DNA of 64,000 bases from Rhizobium sp. R634. Lineage in GTDB: Bacteria > Pseudomonadota > Alphaproteobacteria > Rhizobiales > Rhizobiaceae. A program made the position numbers and the translations under genes. Shown here one piece after another: positions 46,742 to 54,869 of the stretch. Within the stretch, counting starts at the first letter, position 1, and each line of letters starts with the position of its first letter. Under the pieces are notes generated by a model. That model made no database searches. It was given only the letters and a program-made list of their open reading frames with translations, and was not told the DNA's origin. The DNA lies in NCBI RefSeq assembly GCF_002211305.1, contig NZ_LOKW01000027.1:62001-126000 (forward strand), in the 5' to 3' direction.

Positions 46742-47371
46742 GTGACGGACCCATACGAAATTCTCGGCGTTGACCGCGATGCGGACGAGGCAAAGCTGAA
46801 GGCCGCCTATCGGCGCCTCGCCAAGGTCGCCCACCCCGATTCGGGCGGCGATACGGACGCCTTCGACAATCTGCAGAAAGCCTATGCGCTGCTTCTCGAT
46901 CCCGTCCGCCGCAAGGTTTACGACGATACCGGCTACGACGTTGAATTCGCCGATGCGGCCGAGCTGCAGGCGCTTGTCATGATCGAGAAGCTCGTCACCG
47001 ATGCGGTGCTCGACGAGCGGGCGCCGGGAAGCTTCGATCCCGTCGCGGTCATGCAGGACAGCCTCTCGGAGGAATTGCGCAAGGCGCGTTTCAGCAAGAG
47101 CGAACTGGAGCGTCACGCCTCGCGAATCGGGCTGCATCTGGAACGACTCGAAAAACAGTCCGGCCGCGATGTGCTCGCTCACATGTTCCGCGCCCGCATC
47201 GAAGCGATCGGCAAGGCGGTCGCGGAAACCGAGGCGAAGATCAAGGCAGCGGAACGCGCCGCCGATATGCTCGCCGGCTATGTCTATGACATCGATGCGC
47301 CGCCGCTGCCGGAGGCTTCGGTGACCAATCTCGAATGGATCGAGACCTCCAGAAACCGCTCGACCGGCTGA
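46742..47371 (+). CDS. J-domain protein
   Basis: The product is 209 residues. An N-terminal J domain (residues 3-65, DPYEILGVDRDADEAKLKAA) with the HPD motif at 31-33 should stimulate a DnaK/Hsp70 ATPase. There is no G/F or zinc-finger region, so it is a class C co-chaperone. The rest is helical, possibly coiled coil (RARIEAIGKAVAETEAKIKA). The start is a GTG after GGGGAGAAGG. Client unknown. Confidence 0.8.
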   Translation: MTDPYEILGVDRDADEAKLKAAYRRLAKVAHPDSGGDTDAFDNLQKAYALLLDPVRRKVYDDTGYDVEFADAAELQALVMIEKLVTDAVLDERAPGSFDPVAVMQDSLSEELRKARFSKSELERHASRIGLHLERLEKQSGRDVLAHMFRARIEAIGKAVAETEAKIKAAERAADMLAGYVYDIDAPPLPEASVTNLEWIETSRNRSTG

Positions 47372-47383
47372 CGGCCCACGGCC

Positions 47384-48085
47384 TCAATAGGATAGCTTCG
47401 GGTACCAGTCCGGCGCCCGGCCTTCCGGCGTCGCATCGAGCACGGTCCAGAGCGGCATCAGATCGGGCGCGCCGCGCGGATCCTCGCCGGGATCGGCCGT
47501 CGCCTCGCCCATCTCCTCGCTCCAGAAATGACGGATGGTGCCGTCGCGCCGCGTGAAGATGTTGAAGGCGGCGCCGTCGCTGCCGTCCCTGCCGATCGCG
47601 TGATAATCGCGGCTGTATTCATCGGTCATGTCCGAATAAAGCGGCAGGTGATGCCATCCGCGCTCCTTCTTGAAGGCAAGCAGCCTTTCGATCGGCGAGC
47701 GGGCGACGACGGCAAACGCCACGCGCTGCTGCATATCGGGCACTTCACCATCCCAGGCCGAGAGCAACGAGGTGCACATCGGGCATGGGCGCTCGCGTTC
47801 ACGCCCGTACATGTAACTGTAAACGACAAGCGTGTCCTTGTCGGCGAAGAGCTCGCTGAAGGATACCGGGCCATTGCTGCCTTCGAAGCGGTAGTCTTTC
47901 TTCACCTCGCCGCCCGGCGGCAGGGCCCGGCGCTGTCTTGCCACGCGCTCGATGTGCCGGCGCAATTCGATCTCTTCGGCGAGCAGCGCATCGCGGGCGC
48001 TGCGATAGGCCTCGCTCTCATTGGGGAACCGAACGCCGTTCTTCGCCGCGAGCACTGCGGCGGGTACCAGATGCTGATTATCCAT
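47384..48085 (-). CDS. DUF899 thioredoxin-fold protein
   Basis: The product is 233 residues of the DUF899 family. It has a thioredoxin-like fold with CPMCTS in place of the usual CXXC active site, preceded by DTLVVYSYMYG, and an FNIFTRRDGTIRHFW segment near the C-terminus. ATG 48085 has AGGAGG with 8-base spacing. A start at 48178 lacks a site. Redox function is suspected but unproven. It is convergent with the J-domain gene. Confidence 0.8.
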   Translation of the reverse strand: MDNQHLVPAAVLAAKNGVRFPNESEAYRSARDALLAEEIELRRHIERVARQRRALPPGGEVKKDYRFEGSNGPVSFSELFADKDTLVVYSYMYGRERERPCPMCTSLLSAWDGEVPDMQQRVAFAVVARSPIERLLAFKKERGWHHLPLYSDMTDEYSRDYHAIGRDGSDGAAFNIFTRRDGTIRHFWSEEMGEATADPGEDPRGAPDLMPLWTVLDATPEGRAPDWYPKLSY

Positions 48086-48199
48086 GACGATATCCTCCTT
48101 CTGTTGCCAGACGTGCTGAAACCACAAGGAATTCGGCACATCATTGGAATGACGAACGACAGATGCGAAAATCGACAATAGGGCGCGAAAAATCCGCTT

Positions 48200-48312
48200 A
48201 GAAAAGGATGATTTTAGGCCCGGTCGGCCTAAAATCTGAATCCTGTTCTAAATTAAAGAGTTAGAGCAGATGTCGTCCGAAAACCGCTCACACTTTTCGG
48301 CATCATGCTCTA
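48200..48312. repeat. 113-bp rhizobial repeat, copy 1
   Basis: It is nearly identical to 48476-48590. It contains a hairpin GATTTTAGGCC/GGCCTAAAATC at its left end, and its right half is bounded by TAGAGCA and TGCTCTA. It has a 2-base deletion (GAGCAGATG against GAGCATGATG) relative to copy 2. Many copies of this sequence type occur in Rhizobium intergenic regions. Confidence 0.8.
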
Positions 48313-48321
48313 GGCAGAGCC

Positions 48322-48360
48322 AAAAGCAAAAAGGGCGCTCGACCCTTGCGGGGAGCGCCC
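48322..48360 (-). terminator. leftward rho-independent terminator
   Basis: The stem GGGCGCTC/GAGCGCCC (48333-48340 and 48353-48360) is followed on the minus strand by TTTTTGCTTTT. It lies between the two repeat copies and would end transcription of the leftward 60-residue gene at 48606. Confidence 0.75.
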
Positions 48361-48475
48361 TTATCCTGTCGGACGGCGAACGGTTCGACGACGTCGATAC
48401 CCCACGCATCCGTTTTTCAGGCAGGGCCGCTATATGTACCTTTTACCGCAGGGTTTCAAGGGGCGTCCTGCACCC

Positions 48476-48590
48476 TAGAACAGGATGATTTTAGGCCCGG
48501 CTGGTCTAAAATCTGAATCCTGTTCTAAATTATAGAGTTAGAGCATGATGTCGTCCGAAAACCGCCTACACTTTTCGGCATTATGCTCTA
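48476..48590. repeat. 115-bp rhizobial repeat, copy 2
   Basis: It is a direct copy of 48200-48312 in the same orientation, differing at about ten positions. Its right half runs from TAGAGCATGATG to CATTATGCTCTA, an imperfect inverted repeat. Confidence 0.8.
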
Positions 48591-48605
48591 GTTTACGACC
48601 GGCCG

Positions 48606-48788
48606 TTAAAAGGCAACGCCGGTGACGGGATTGACCACCGGCCGCTCACTTTTGTCCTTGACGCCGCCCGGCTGGACGACCGGTGTTGCCACGGATTCTT
48701 CGTCAGCCGGCTCCGGCTTTTCGGGAATGGACCTGACATCGCGGGGGCGGCGCTGTTCGGGCTTTACGTTTGCATCATTCGTCGGCAT
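48606..48788 (-). CDS. 60-residue disordered hypothetical protein
   Basis: The short gene starts at an ATG with GGAGAC upstream (AAAGGAGACGGACC) and reads PTNDANVKPEQRRPRDVRSI onward. It is rich in P, E, K and V with no hydrophobic core, so it is probably disordered. A leftward terminator at 48322-48360 supports it as a real transcription unit. It is divergent from the alpha/beta hydrolase. Confidence 0.55.
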   Translation of the reverse strand: MPTNDANVKPEQRRPRDVRSIPEKPEPADEESVATPVVQPGGVKDKSERPVVNPVTGVAF

Positions 48789-48857
48789 GGTCCGTCTCCT
48801 TTCAAGGAAGAAGTCACGACCACCGACATGGTTCCGGTGACGGGATAGAGGATGCCG

Positions 48858-49499
48858 ATGATGGACAGGTTTCTGCTGCAGGGGCCGTCGGATGCGCGCT
48901 TCACGATCCTTCTCGCGCATGGCGCCGGCGCGCCGATGGATTCTGCATCGATGACCTCCGCGGCGGAGGCGCTTGCCGGCGCCGGCTTCCGCGTCGCCCG
49001 CTTCGAATTTTCCTATATGGCCGCCCGCCGCACCTCGGATGACCGCAAGCCGCCGCCGCGCGCCGAAACGCTCAATCCCGAATATGAAGCAGCCATTGCC
49101 GAGCTTGGCGCCGGCGGCCCGCTGATCATCGGCGGCAAGTCGATGGGCGGCAGGGTCGCCAGCATGATCGCCGACGATCTGTATGGCAGGGGAAAGATCG
49201 CCGGCCTGCTCTGCCTCGGCTACCCCTTTCATCCGCCCGGCCAGCCGGAGAAGCTGCGCACCGCCCATCTCGAGGGGCTGGCGACGCCCGCGCTGATCTG
49301 CCAGGGAACACGCGACGAATTCGGCACGCGGGACGAGGTGCCGGGCTACGATCTTTCCGACAAGATCGAGATCCTCTGGCTCGAAGACGGCGACCATGAC
49401 CTCAAGCCGCGCAAGAAGATCTCCGGCTTCTCCAGCGCCGATCACCTCGCCACGATGGCGAAGGCGGTAAGGGCATGGGCCGACCGCCTGCCGGTTTGA
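48858..49499 (+). CDS. alpha/beta hydrolase, Tex30/KANL3-like
   Basis: The product is about 213 residues. The nucleophile elbow is GGKSMGG (Ser at about residue 97). The oxyanion region is LLAHGAGAPMDS, and the acid and histidine are likely in CQGTRDEFGT and EDGDHDLKPR. The short, lidless family has unknown substrate. The ATG at 48858 has GAGG 6 bases upstream. ATG 48852 is too close to that site. Confidence 0.75.
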   Translation: MMDRFLLQGPSDARFTILLAHGAGAPMDSASMTSAAEALAGAGFRVARFEFSYMAARRTSDDRKPPPRAETLNPEYEAAIAELGAGGPLIIGGKSMGGRVASMIADDLYGRGKIAGLLCLGYPFHPPGQPEKLRTAHLEGLATPALICQGTRDEFGTRDEVPGYDLSDKIEILWLEDGDHDLKPRKKISGFSSADHLATMAKAVRAWADRLPV

Positions 49500-49515
49500 G
49501 AACCGGATTGCATCG

Positions 49516-50187
49516 TCAGGCCGCGAGTTTCCTGACATCGATGCGGCGGTCGGTGGCGGAAACGGTGATTTCGAAATGATCGGCCTGCACGACGTCCCAA
49601 ATGTTGCGCGGCCGGTGCGCGACGATATTCACCCCGCCTCTGAGCCGGACGCTGTCATAGAGGATGCCGGCGCCGCCTTTCGAACGCACCTGCTCGCCGA
49701 ACACCTGCGACGCGGCGTAGCTGGTGCCGTCATAGATCTCGGGCCGCAGCGCCTGTTCTCTGCGAATATCGAGGTAGTCGCCATGCAGAGTGGCCGCGTA
49801 GCATCTGTAGGTGCGGGCCATCGTGGAAACCCCGCGCGCGACAGCCTCGCGCCGGAGATGGTGGCCGACCTCGGCGGCGGCTGTCTTCAGATTGTCGGCT
49901 GCATACCAGGCGCCGAGATCGGGGCCGTTGAAGCGCATTCCACCGGGCGCGACATGCAGGAACGACGCCATCACGATACTGGCGTTCGGCATGCCATAGA
50001 CCCACTCGTCTTGTGGAAGCCGCTGGATGCGATCGGCGACGAGGCGGTCGTTGGTCCAGCCGACAAGATCCATCACGGCATCGAGATCGGCCGCCCGCGT
50101 CACCGTGTCGAAAAGACCGATCGGCGGAAATTGCGACGGGATCAGCCGGTAGGACGGACGCGGCGCCTGGGCAAAACGGTCACTCAC
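49516..50187 (-). CDS. RES-domain toxin
   Basis: The product is 223 residues. The RES fold is recognised by R85, Y95 and E106 in MRFNGPDLGAWYAADN and AAAEVGHH, and by S179 in ILYDSVRLRGG. RES toxins degrade or modify NAD or transfer ADP-ribose. It overlaps the upstream antitoxin gene by 4 bp (ATGA), the usual Xre-RES (ParST-like) order with antitoxin first. Confidence 0.8.
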   Translation of the reverse strand: MSDRFAQAPRPSYRLIPSQFPPIGLFDTVTRAADLDAVMDLVGWTNDRLVADRIQRLPQDEWVYGMPNASIVMASFLHVAPGGMRFNGPDLGAWYAADNLKTAAAEVGHHLRREAVARGVSTMARTYRCYAATLHGDYLDIRREQALRPEIYDGTSYAASQVFGEQVRSKGGAGILYDSVRLRGGVNIVAHRPRNIWDVVQADHFEITVSATDRRIDVRKLAA

Positions 50188-50708
50188 CGGAGCACGATGT
50201 CCGCGGCTTCGTAGGGCGTGAATGCTTCATCCAGCGCGTTCGGCTGCATATAAACACCGCCGCGAGCACCATCGAGAAATCGCCGCACGGTCATCAATCC
50301 GTCCTGGGTGCCGTTCGTCACTACATAAAGCGGCGGCTGCCCGCCGAAAATAGGGGCCTGATGCGGCATGCGCAGCCAGGCAACGCCGGCGCGTTCGTCG
50401 GCAAAAAGCACCCCCAGCGCTTGATGAATGCCGAGCACGGCCGAGATCCGGGTCAGCGTATCGACATCCAGCGTGAAAGCGCCGTGCTCGCGCGCCTGCT
50501 TGGCCCAATTATGGTAGGTCGAGCGGGATGGATAACCGAGCACGAGCAGACGCTGCTCTTCGGTAAGGCCCCAGAGATCGGCGATCGCCAGAAAGGTCCG
50601 CAGTGCCGGCGCGCTCAGCCTTTTTCGGTTTGCCGGGGCGAAGCGCCCGGTATCCAGCCGCTGCGGCCCTTGGCCGTCCGCTTGCTCAGACTGTCTGGCA
50701 TGCTGCAT
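50184..50708 (-). CDS. Xre/MbcA/ParS-type antitoxin
   Basis: The product is 174 residues. Its helix-turn-helix and DUF2384-like region (RTFLAIADLWGLTEEQRLLV, GYPSRSTYHNWAKQ, LDVDTLTRISAVLGIHQAL) match RES-partner antitoxins. The C-terminal AWLRMPHQAPIFGGQPPLY is the segment that plugs the RES active site in this family. ATG 50708 has AGGAGG with 5-base spacing. It is cotranscribed with the RES gene. Confidence 0.8.
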   Translation of the reverse strand: MQHARQSEQADGQGPQRLDTGRFAPANRKRLSAPALRTFLAIADLWGLTEEQRLLVLGYPSRSTYHNWAKQAREHGAFTLDVDTLTRISAVLGIHQALGVLFADERAGVAWLRMPHQAPIFGGQPPLYVVTNGTQDGLMTVRRFLDGARGGVYMQPNALDEAFTPYEAADIVLR

Positions 50709-50829
50709 GAAAGCCTCCTGTCTTGAAATAGATTTAGTCCAAATCTGGGCATTCATCAAGCAAATTTAAAGCGTCGCCCGCCGAGAAAATATCCTGCGGA
50801 CAGTAGGCCGCACAACCGCATCGTCCCGA

Positions 50830-51756
50830 TCACGGTTTACCGGAAATTTCCCCCGCCGCTTCCCGGATCGTCTGCATCAGGATCGATTGCGGCAGCGACG
50901 GCACCGCATCGGCCCGCATCGTCAATCCGACGGGTCCTTTGGTCTCGCCGGTATCGACCGGCAGAAGTGCCAGCAGTCCGTCGGCGACATCGTCGGCAAC
51001 CACGCCATTGGAAATGATCCAAATCGCGTCGCTTGCCCTGAGAAACGCGCGGCCGAAGGAATCCGAAACCGTCTCGATCTGGTTCGGCAGGCTGGAAACG
51101 CCGTTGGCGATGAGGAAATTCTCGACCACCGGCCGAATGATCGACCCTCGCGTCGGCATCAGCACGGTGTAATTGGCAAAACCGGCGAATGGCGATTGCC
51201 TGCCGTCGAGCAGCGGGTGGCCGGCCCGCACGACAAACACCACCTGTTCGGAATAGAGATGCTCGAAGGAAAAGCCGGCCATCTTCTCGGCGCCCGCCAG
51301 GCGGCCGACGACAATGTCGAGATCTCCGACGCGAAGCTGCTCCAAAAGAACGGCATTCTCGCCGGTAACGATCTTCACCCGGCTCAAGGCCCCTTCCTTG
51401 AGGAAGAGTTCCATCGCCCGCGGCATGATGCGTGAGGAGACCGTCGGCAATGCACCGATGCGGATAGGCGGCGCATCGGCGAACTGCTCCTGCGACACGG
51501 AATCGAGACCCTGTCGCAGCGCCGTCAGCGCCGCCCCGGCATGGCGCAGGAAGATCTCGCCGTAGCGGGTGATCTTGATGCCGCGGCCGTCGCGCTCGAA
51601 CACACCGACGCCAAGCACCTGCTCCAGCTCGCGGATGGTTTTCGTCACCGCCGGCTGGCTGACATGCAGCAGCTCGGCCGCCTTCATCACGCTCTTCTGC
51701 CGCGCCACCTCGACAAAGGTCTGCAGATGGCGAAACTTGACGCGGCTATCGATCAT
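50830..51756 (-). CDS. pcaQ: PcaQ, LysR-type activator of pcaDCHGB
   Basis: The product is 308 residues. The N-terminal winged helix (FRHLQTFVEVARQKSVMKAA) and LysR substrate domain match PcaQ of Agrobacterium and Sinorhizobium. PcaQ activates pcaD onward in response to beta-carboxy-cis,cis-muconate or its lactone. ATG 51756 is preferred because the ATG at 51765 would lie inside the probable PcaQ box at 51764-51779. It is divergent from pcaD. Confidence 0.87.
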   Translation of the reverse strand: MIDSRVKFRHLQTFVEVARQKSVMKAAELLHVSQPAVTKTIRELEQVLGVGVFERDGRGIKITRYGEIFLRHAGAALTALRQGLDSVSQEQFADAPPIRIGALPTVSSRIMPRAMELFLKEGALSRVKIVTGENAVLLEQLRVGDLDIVVGRLAGAEKMAGFSFEHLYSEQVVFVVRAGHPLLDGRQSPFAGFANYTVLMPTRGSIIRPVVENFLIANGVSSLPNQIETVSDSFGRAFLRASDAIWIISNGVVADDVADGLLALLPVDTGETKGPVGLTMRADAVPSLPQSILMQTIREAAGEISGKP

Positions 51757-51763
51757 CGCTCGC

Positions 51764-51779
51764 ATAACTCCAGGGTTAT
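51764..51779 (+). promoter_or_regulatory. candidate PcaQ-binding site
   Basis: ATAACTCCAGGGTTAT matches the known PcaQ consensus ATAACC-N4-GGTTAA at 10 of 12 defined positions and is itself a near-perfect inverted repeat. It lies 8 bp upstream of the chosen pcaQ start and 310 bp upstream of pcaD. Confidence 0.7.
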
Positions 51780-51893
51780 CGAAAAGCCATTAAATATCAT
51801 TTTACTTAACCGGATCAACCGGTCAGTTTTGTTGTTAGGAGTAGGTGCCGTTGGATGGGCTTTGTATGCTGGGACGAGTTTGGTGAAGAGCCT

Positions 51894-51999
51894 CCCCACT
51901 CTCCGTCATCCTCGGGCTTGACCCGAGGATCCATGCCCCGGCTGCTTATGGGTGCCGCTTGGATGCTCGGGTCAAGCCCGAGCATGACGGAGAATGGGG
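51894..51999. repeat. palindromic repeat between pcaQ and pcaD
   Basis: The outer arms CTCTCCGTCAT and ATGACGGAGAATGGGG enclose two hairpins, CCTCGGGCTTGACCCGAGG and GCTCGGGTCAAGCCCGAGC. This is a widespread alphaproteobacterial intergenic element. Here it separates the PcaQ box from the pcaD start. Confidence 0.8.
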
Positions 52000-52089
52000 G
52001 ACGACAGAGCCGTTCGCGGCGTTGTCGCACTTCGCCGGGAAACCAAACATGCCGGCCACTCGGCCGAGCTAGCTTGATGAGGACGTGAA

Positions 52090-52899
52090 GTGCAATTCGC
52101 CCGCATAAACGACGTAACAATCCACTATCAGGTCATCGGCGCGCCCGCCGACAGGCCGGTGATCGTCTTTATCAATTCGCTCGGAACGGATTTCCGCATC
52201 TGGCGCGATGTCGTGGTGCGGCTTGCCGGCGACTTCGCCATCGTGCTCTACGACAAGCGCGGCCACGGTCTTTCCGATGTCGGCCAGGTCCCTGCGTCGA
52301 TCGAGGACCACGCGACCGACCTTGCCGGCCTGCTCGATCTGCTGTCGGTGAAGGATGCCGTCATCTGTGGCCTCTCCGTCGGCGGCCTCATCGCCCAATC
52401 GCTCTACCAGCGCCGGCCGGATCTCGTCCGCGCGCTGATCCTCAGCGACACCGCCCATAAGATCGGCACGGCAGAAAGCTGGAATGCCCGCATTACGGCG
52501 GTCGAGAAGAACGGCATCGGCAGCATCGTCGATGCCGTGATGGAGCGCTGGTTCACGCCCGCCTTCCGCCGGCCGGAGAACACCGCCTATTCAGGTTACT
52601 GCAACATGCTGACGCGCCAGCCGGTCGAGGGCTACGCCGCCGCCTGTGCTGCGATCCGCGATTTCGATTTCACCGAAGCGGCCAAAACGATCTCTGTCCC
52701 GACGATCTGCATCGTCGGCGATCAGGACGGCTCCACCCCGCCCGACCTCGTGCTCTCGACCGCAAAGCTCATTTCCGGCGCCCGTTACGAAGTCATCCCA
52801 GATTGCGCGCACATTCCCTGCGTCGAGCAGCCAGAGGCGCTGACGGCGATCATCCGCGCCTTCCTCACATCCCTTCCGCCTGGAGAAACCAACCGATGA
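52090..52899 (+). CDS. pcaD: 3-oxoadipate enol-lactonase
   Basis: The product is a 269-residue alpha/beta hydrolase that opens beta-ketoadipate enol-lactone to beta-ketoadipate. The nucleophile is in CGLSVGGLIAQ, the acid in VGDQDGSTPP and the histidine in CAHIPCVEQPEA. The GTG start has GAGGA upstream. It is first in pcaDCHGB and overlaps pcaC by 4 bp. Confidence 0.9.
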   Translation: MQFARINDVTIHYQVIGAPADRPVIVFINSLGTDFRIWRDVVVRLAGDFAIVLYDKRGHGLSDVGQVPASIEDHATDLAGLLDLLSVKDAVICGLSVGGLIAQSLYQRRPDLVRALILSDTAHKIGTAESWNARITAVEKNGIGSIVDAVMERWFTPAFRRPENTAYSGYCNMLTRQPVEGYAAACAAIRDFDFTEAAKTISVPTICIVGDQDGSTPPDLVLSTAKLISGARYEVIPDCAHIPCVEQPEALTAIIRAFLTSLPPGETNR

Positions 52900-53300
52900 A
52901 CGAGACCGCGTCCTCCTCCGAGCGCTATCGGCAGGGCATGGCCACCCGCCGCGCCGTGCTCGGCGACGCCCATGTCGACCGCTCCTCAGCCGCTGCGACC
53001 GAGTTCGACCGCCCCTTCCAGGAACTGATCACCGAAGCCGCCTGGGGCCATGTCTGGTCGCGCCCTGCCCTGACGAAGCGCGAGCGCTCGATCGTCACGA
53101 TCGCCCTGCTTGCCGCTCTCGGCCAGGACGACGAGGTCGCCATGCATGTGCGCGCCACCGCCAACACCGGCGCATCGCGGGAAGACATCTGCGAGGCGCT
53201 GCTGCATGTCGCGATCTATGCCGGGGTTCCCGCCGCCAACCACGCGATCAAGATCGCCAAGCAGGCCTTTGAACAAATGGACGCCGAAAAGGCGGCCTGA
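52896..53300 (+). CDS. pcaC: 4-carboxymuconolactone decarboxylase
   Basis: The product is 134 residues of the CMD family. It decarboxylates gamma-carboxymuconolactone to the enol-lactone used by PcaD. The conserved region is WSRPALTKRERSIVTIALLA and VAMHVRATANTG with the catalytic-type His and Glu/Cys positions nearby (EDICEALLHVAIY). The start overlaps the pcaD stop (ATGA). Confidence 0.92.
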   Translation: MNETASSSERYRQGMATRRAVLGDAHVDRSSAAATEFDRPFQELITEAAWGHVWSRPALTKRERSIVTIALLAALGQDDEVAMHVRATANTGASREDICEALLHVAIYAGVPAANHAIKIAKQAFEQMDAEKAA

Positions 53301-53309
53301 GGGGGAAAC

Positions 53310-54059
53310 ATGTCCGAACTATTCAACCGCAAGCCCGAGACCGGCGCCTTCTTTGCCCGGGACCGCGCCTGGCATCCCCCCGCGTTCACCCCCGGCTACA
53401 AGACCTCGGTGCTGCGCTCGCCGCAGCGCGCGCTGCTCTCGCTCGATGGCTCGATCTCCGAAATCACAGGCCCGGTCTTCGGCCATTCGATGATCGGCGA
53501 GCTCGACAACGACCTGATCCTGAATTACGCGCGCCCCGGCGAAAGCGCCATCGGCGAGCGCATCATCGTCCATGGCCGCGTGCTCGACGAGCGCGCCAAG
53601 CCGGTGGCCGGCGCGCTGGTCGAATTCTGGCAGGCCAATGCCGGCGGGCGCTATCGCCACAAGAAGGAAACCTATCTCGCGGCGATCGACCCGAATTTCG
53701 GCGGCTGCGGCCGCGCCATCACCGATGAGGAAGGCCGCTATCATTTCCGCACCATCCGCCCCGGCGCCTATCCCTGGCCGAACGGCGTCAACGACTGGCG
53801 CCCCGCGCATATCCATTTCTCGATCTTCGGCCATGGCTTTGCCCAGCGGCTGATCACCCAGATGTATTTCGAAGGCGATCCGATGATCTGGAAATGTCCG
53901 ATCGTCGGCACGATCCCCGACAAGGCGGCGATCGAGCAGCTGATCGCGCCGCTCGACTGGGGCAACACGATCCCAATGGATTCGCGTGCCTATAAATTCG
54001 ATATCGTGCTCCGCGGCCGCCGCTCGACGATGTTCGAAAACAGACTGGAGGGCAATTGA
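53310..54059 (+). CDS. pcaH: protocatechuate 3,4-dioxygenase beta subunit
   Basis: The product is a 249-residue iron-bearing subunit. Fe(III) ligands of the family are visible: tyrosines in GGRYRHK and GAYPWP, histidines in WRPAHIHFS. It cleaves protocatechuate between the hydroxyls to beta-carboxy-cis,cis-muconate. It starts 9 bp after pcaC and precedes the alpha subunit gene. Confidence 0.93.
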   Translation: MSELFNRKPETGAFFARDRAWHPPAFTPGYKTSVLRSPQRALLSLDGSISEITGPVFGHSMIGELDNDLILNYARPGESAIGERIIVHGRVLDERAKPVAGALVEFWQANAGGRYRHKKETYLAAIDPNFGGCGRAITDEEGRYHFRTIRPGAYPWPNGVNDWRPAHIHFSIFGHGFAQRLITQMYFEGDPMIWKCPIVGTIPDKAAIEQLIAPLDWGNTIPMDSRAYKFDIVLRGRRSTMFENRLEGN

Positions 54060-54061
54060 CC

Positions 54062-54673
54062 ATGCAAGAGCTCGGCTACCTCAAGGAAACCCCGTCGCAG
54101 ACGGCAGGCCCCTACGTCCATATCGGCCTGACGCCCAATTTCTGCGACATAACAGGCGTCTACGACAGCGATCTCGGCACGGCGATGCTCAACGACAAGA
54201 CGCTCGGCGAACGCATCACCATCACCGGACGGATCTTCGACGGCGCCGGCGCACCGGTGCGCGACGCCGTCGTCGAGATCTGGCAGGCCGACAGCGCCGG
54301 TCTCTACAACAGCCCGTCGGAAATGCGTGGCGCCGCCGACCCGAATTTTTCAGGCTGGGGCCGCTGCCCGACCCGCGCCGAGGACGGCGTCTATAGCTTC
54401 GAGACCATCAAGCCAGGCCGGGTCCCTTTCAAGGACGGCCGCAGACAAGCCCCGCACATCAGCTTCTTGATCGTCGCCCGCGGCATCAATATCGGCCTGC
54501 ACACGCGCATGTATTTCGCGGAGGAAGCGGAAGCCAATGCCGCCGATCCGCTACTGTCGCGCATCGAACATCGCGAGCGCGTCTCAACCATGATCGCCAC
54601 CCGCGACGGCGCGACCTGCCATTTCGATGTCCATCTGCAGGGGCCGAAAGAGACTGTGTTTCTGGATATCTGA
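54062..54673 (+). CDS. pcaG: protocatechuate 3,4-dioxygenase alpha subunit
   Basis: The product is 203 residues, the structural partner of PcaH. The intradiol-dioxygenase fold is present (TAGPYVHIGLTP, AVVEIWQADSAGLYNSP, RQAPHISFLIVARG) but the iron ligands are not complete, as expected of the alpha subunit. ATG 54062 is chosen, with GGAGG about 10 bases upstream. A TTG at 54056 overlaps the pcaH stop. Confidence 0.92.
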   Translation: MQELGYLKETPSQTAGPYVHIGLTPNFCDITGVYDSDLGTAMLNDKTLGERITITGRIFDGAGAPVRDAVVEIWQADSAGLYNSPSEMRGAADPNFSGWGRCPTRAEDGVYSFETIKPGRVPFKDGRRQAPHISFLIVARGINIGLHTRMYFAEEAEANAADPLLSRIEHRERVSTMIATRDGATCHFDVHLQGPKETVFLDI

Positions 54674-54713
54674 GGGGCGCAACCAGCTTGTTCCCAAGGC
54701 TCTTGCGCAAATA

Positions 54714-54849
54714 GCCCCCTCACCCTACCCTCTCCCCGAGGGGAGAGGGGAACAGTGCCATACGAGATCGCCAGCTCATAAAGCGTCGAGGGCCGCCCCA
54801 AGTCCCTTCTCCCCTCGGGGAGAAGGTGGCGGCGGCCGGATGAGGGGGC
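54714..54849. repeat. 136-bp palindromic element between pcaG and pcaB
   Basis: The outer arms are GCCCCCTCA (54714-54722) and TGAGGGGGC (54841-54849). Inside are two hairpins, CCCTCTCCCCGAGGGGAGAGGG is not needed in full: its stem is CCCTCTCCCC/GGGGAGAGGG, and the other is CTTCTCCCC/GGGGAGAAG. It is a third class of rhizobial palindrome, placed within the pca operon. Confidence 0.8.
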
Positions 54850-54869
54850 GCAGTCACAAAGAGCAGACC

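Noticed and set aside
48333..48360. Hairpin considered as a rightward terminator
   Set aside because: The T-run is on the minus strand, so it is annotated as a leftward terminator instead.
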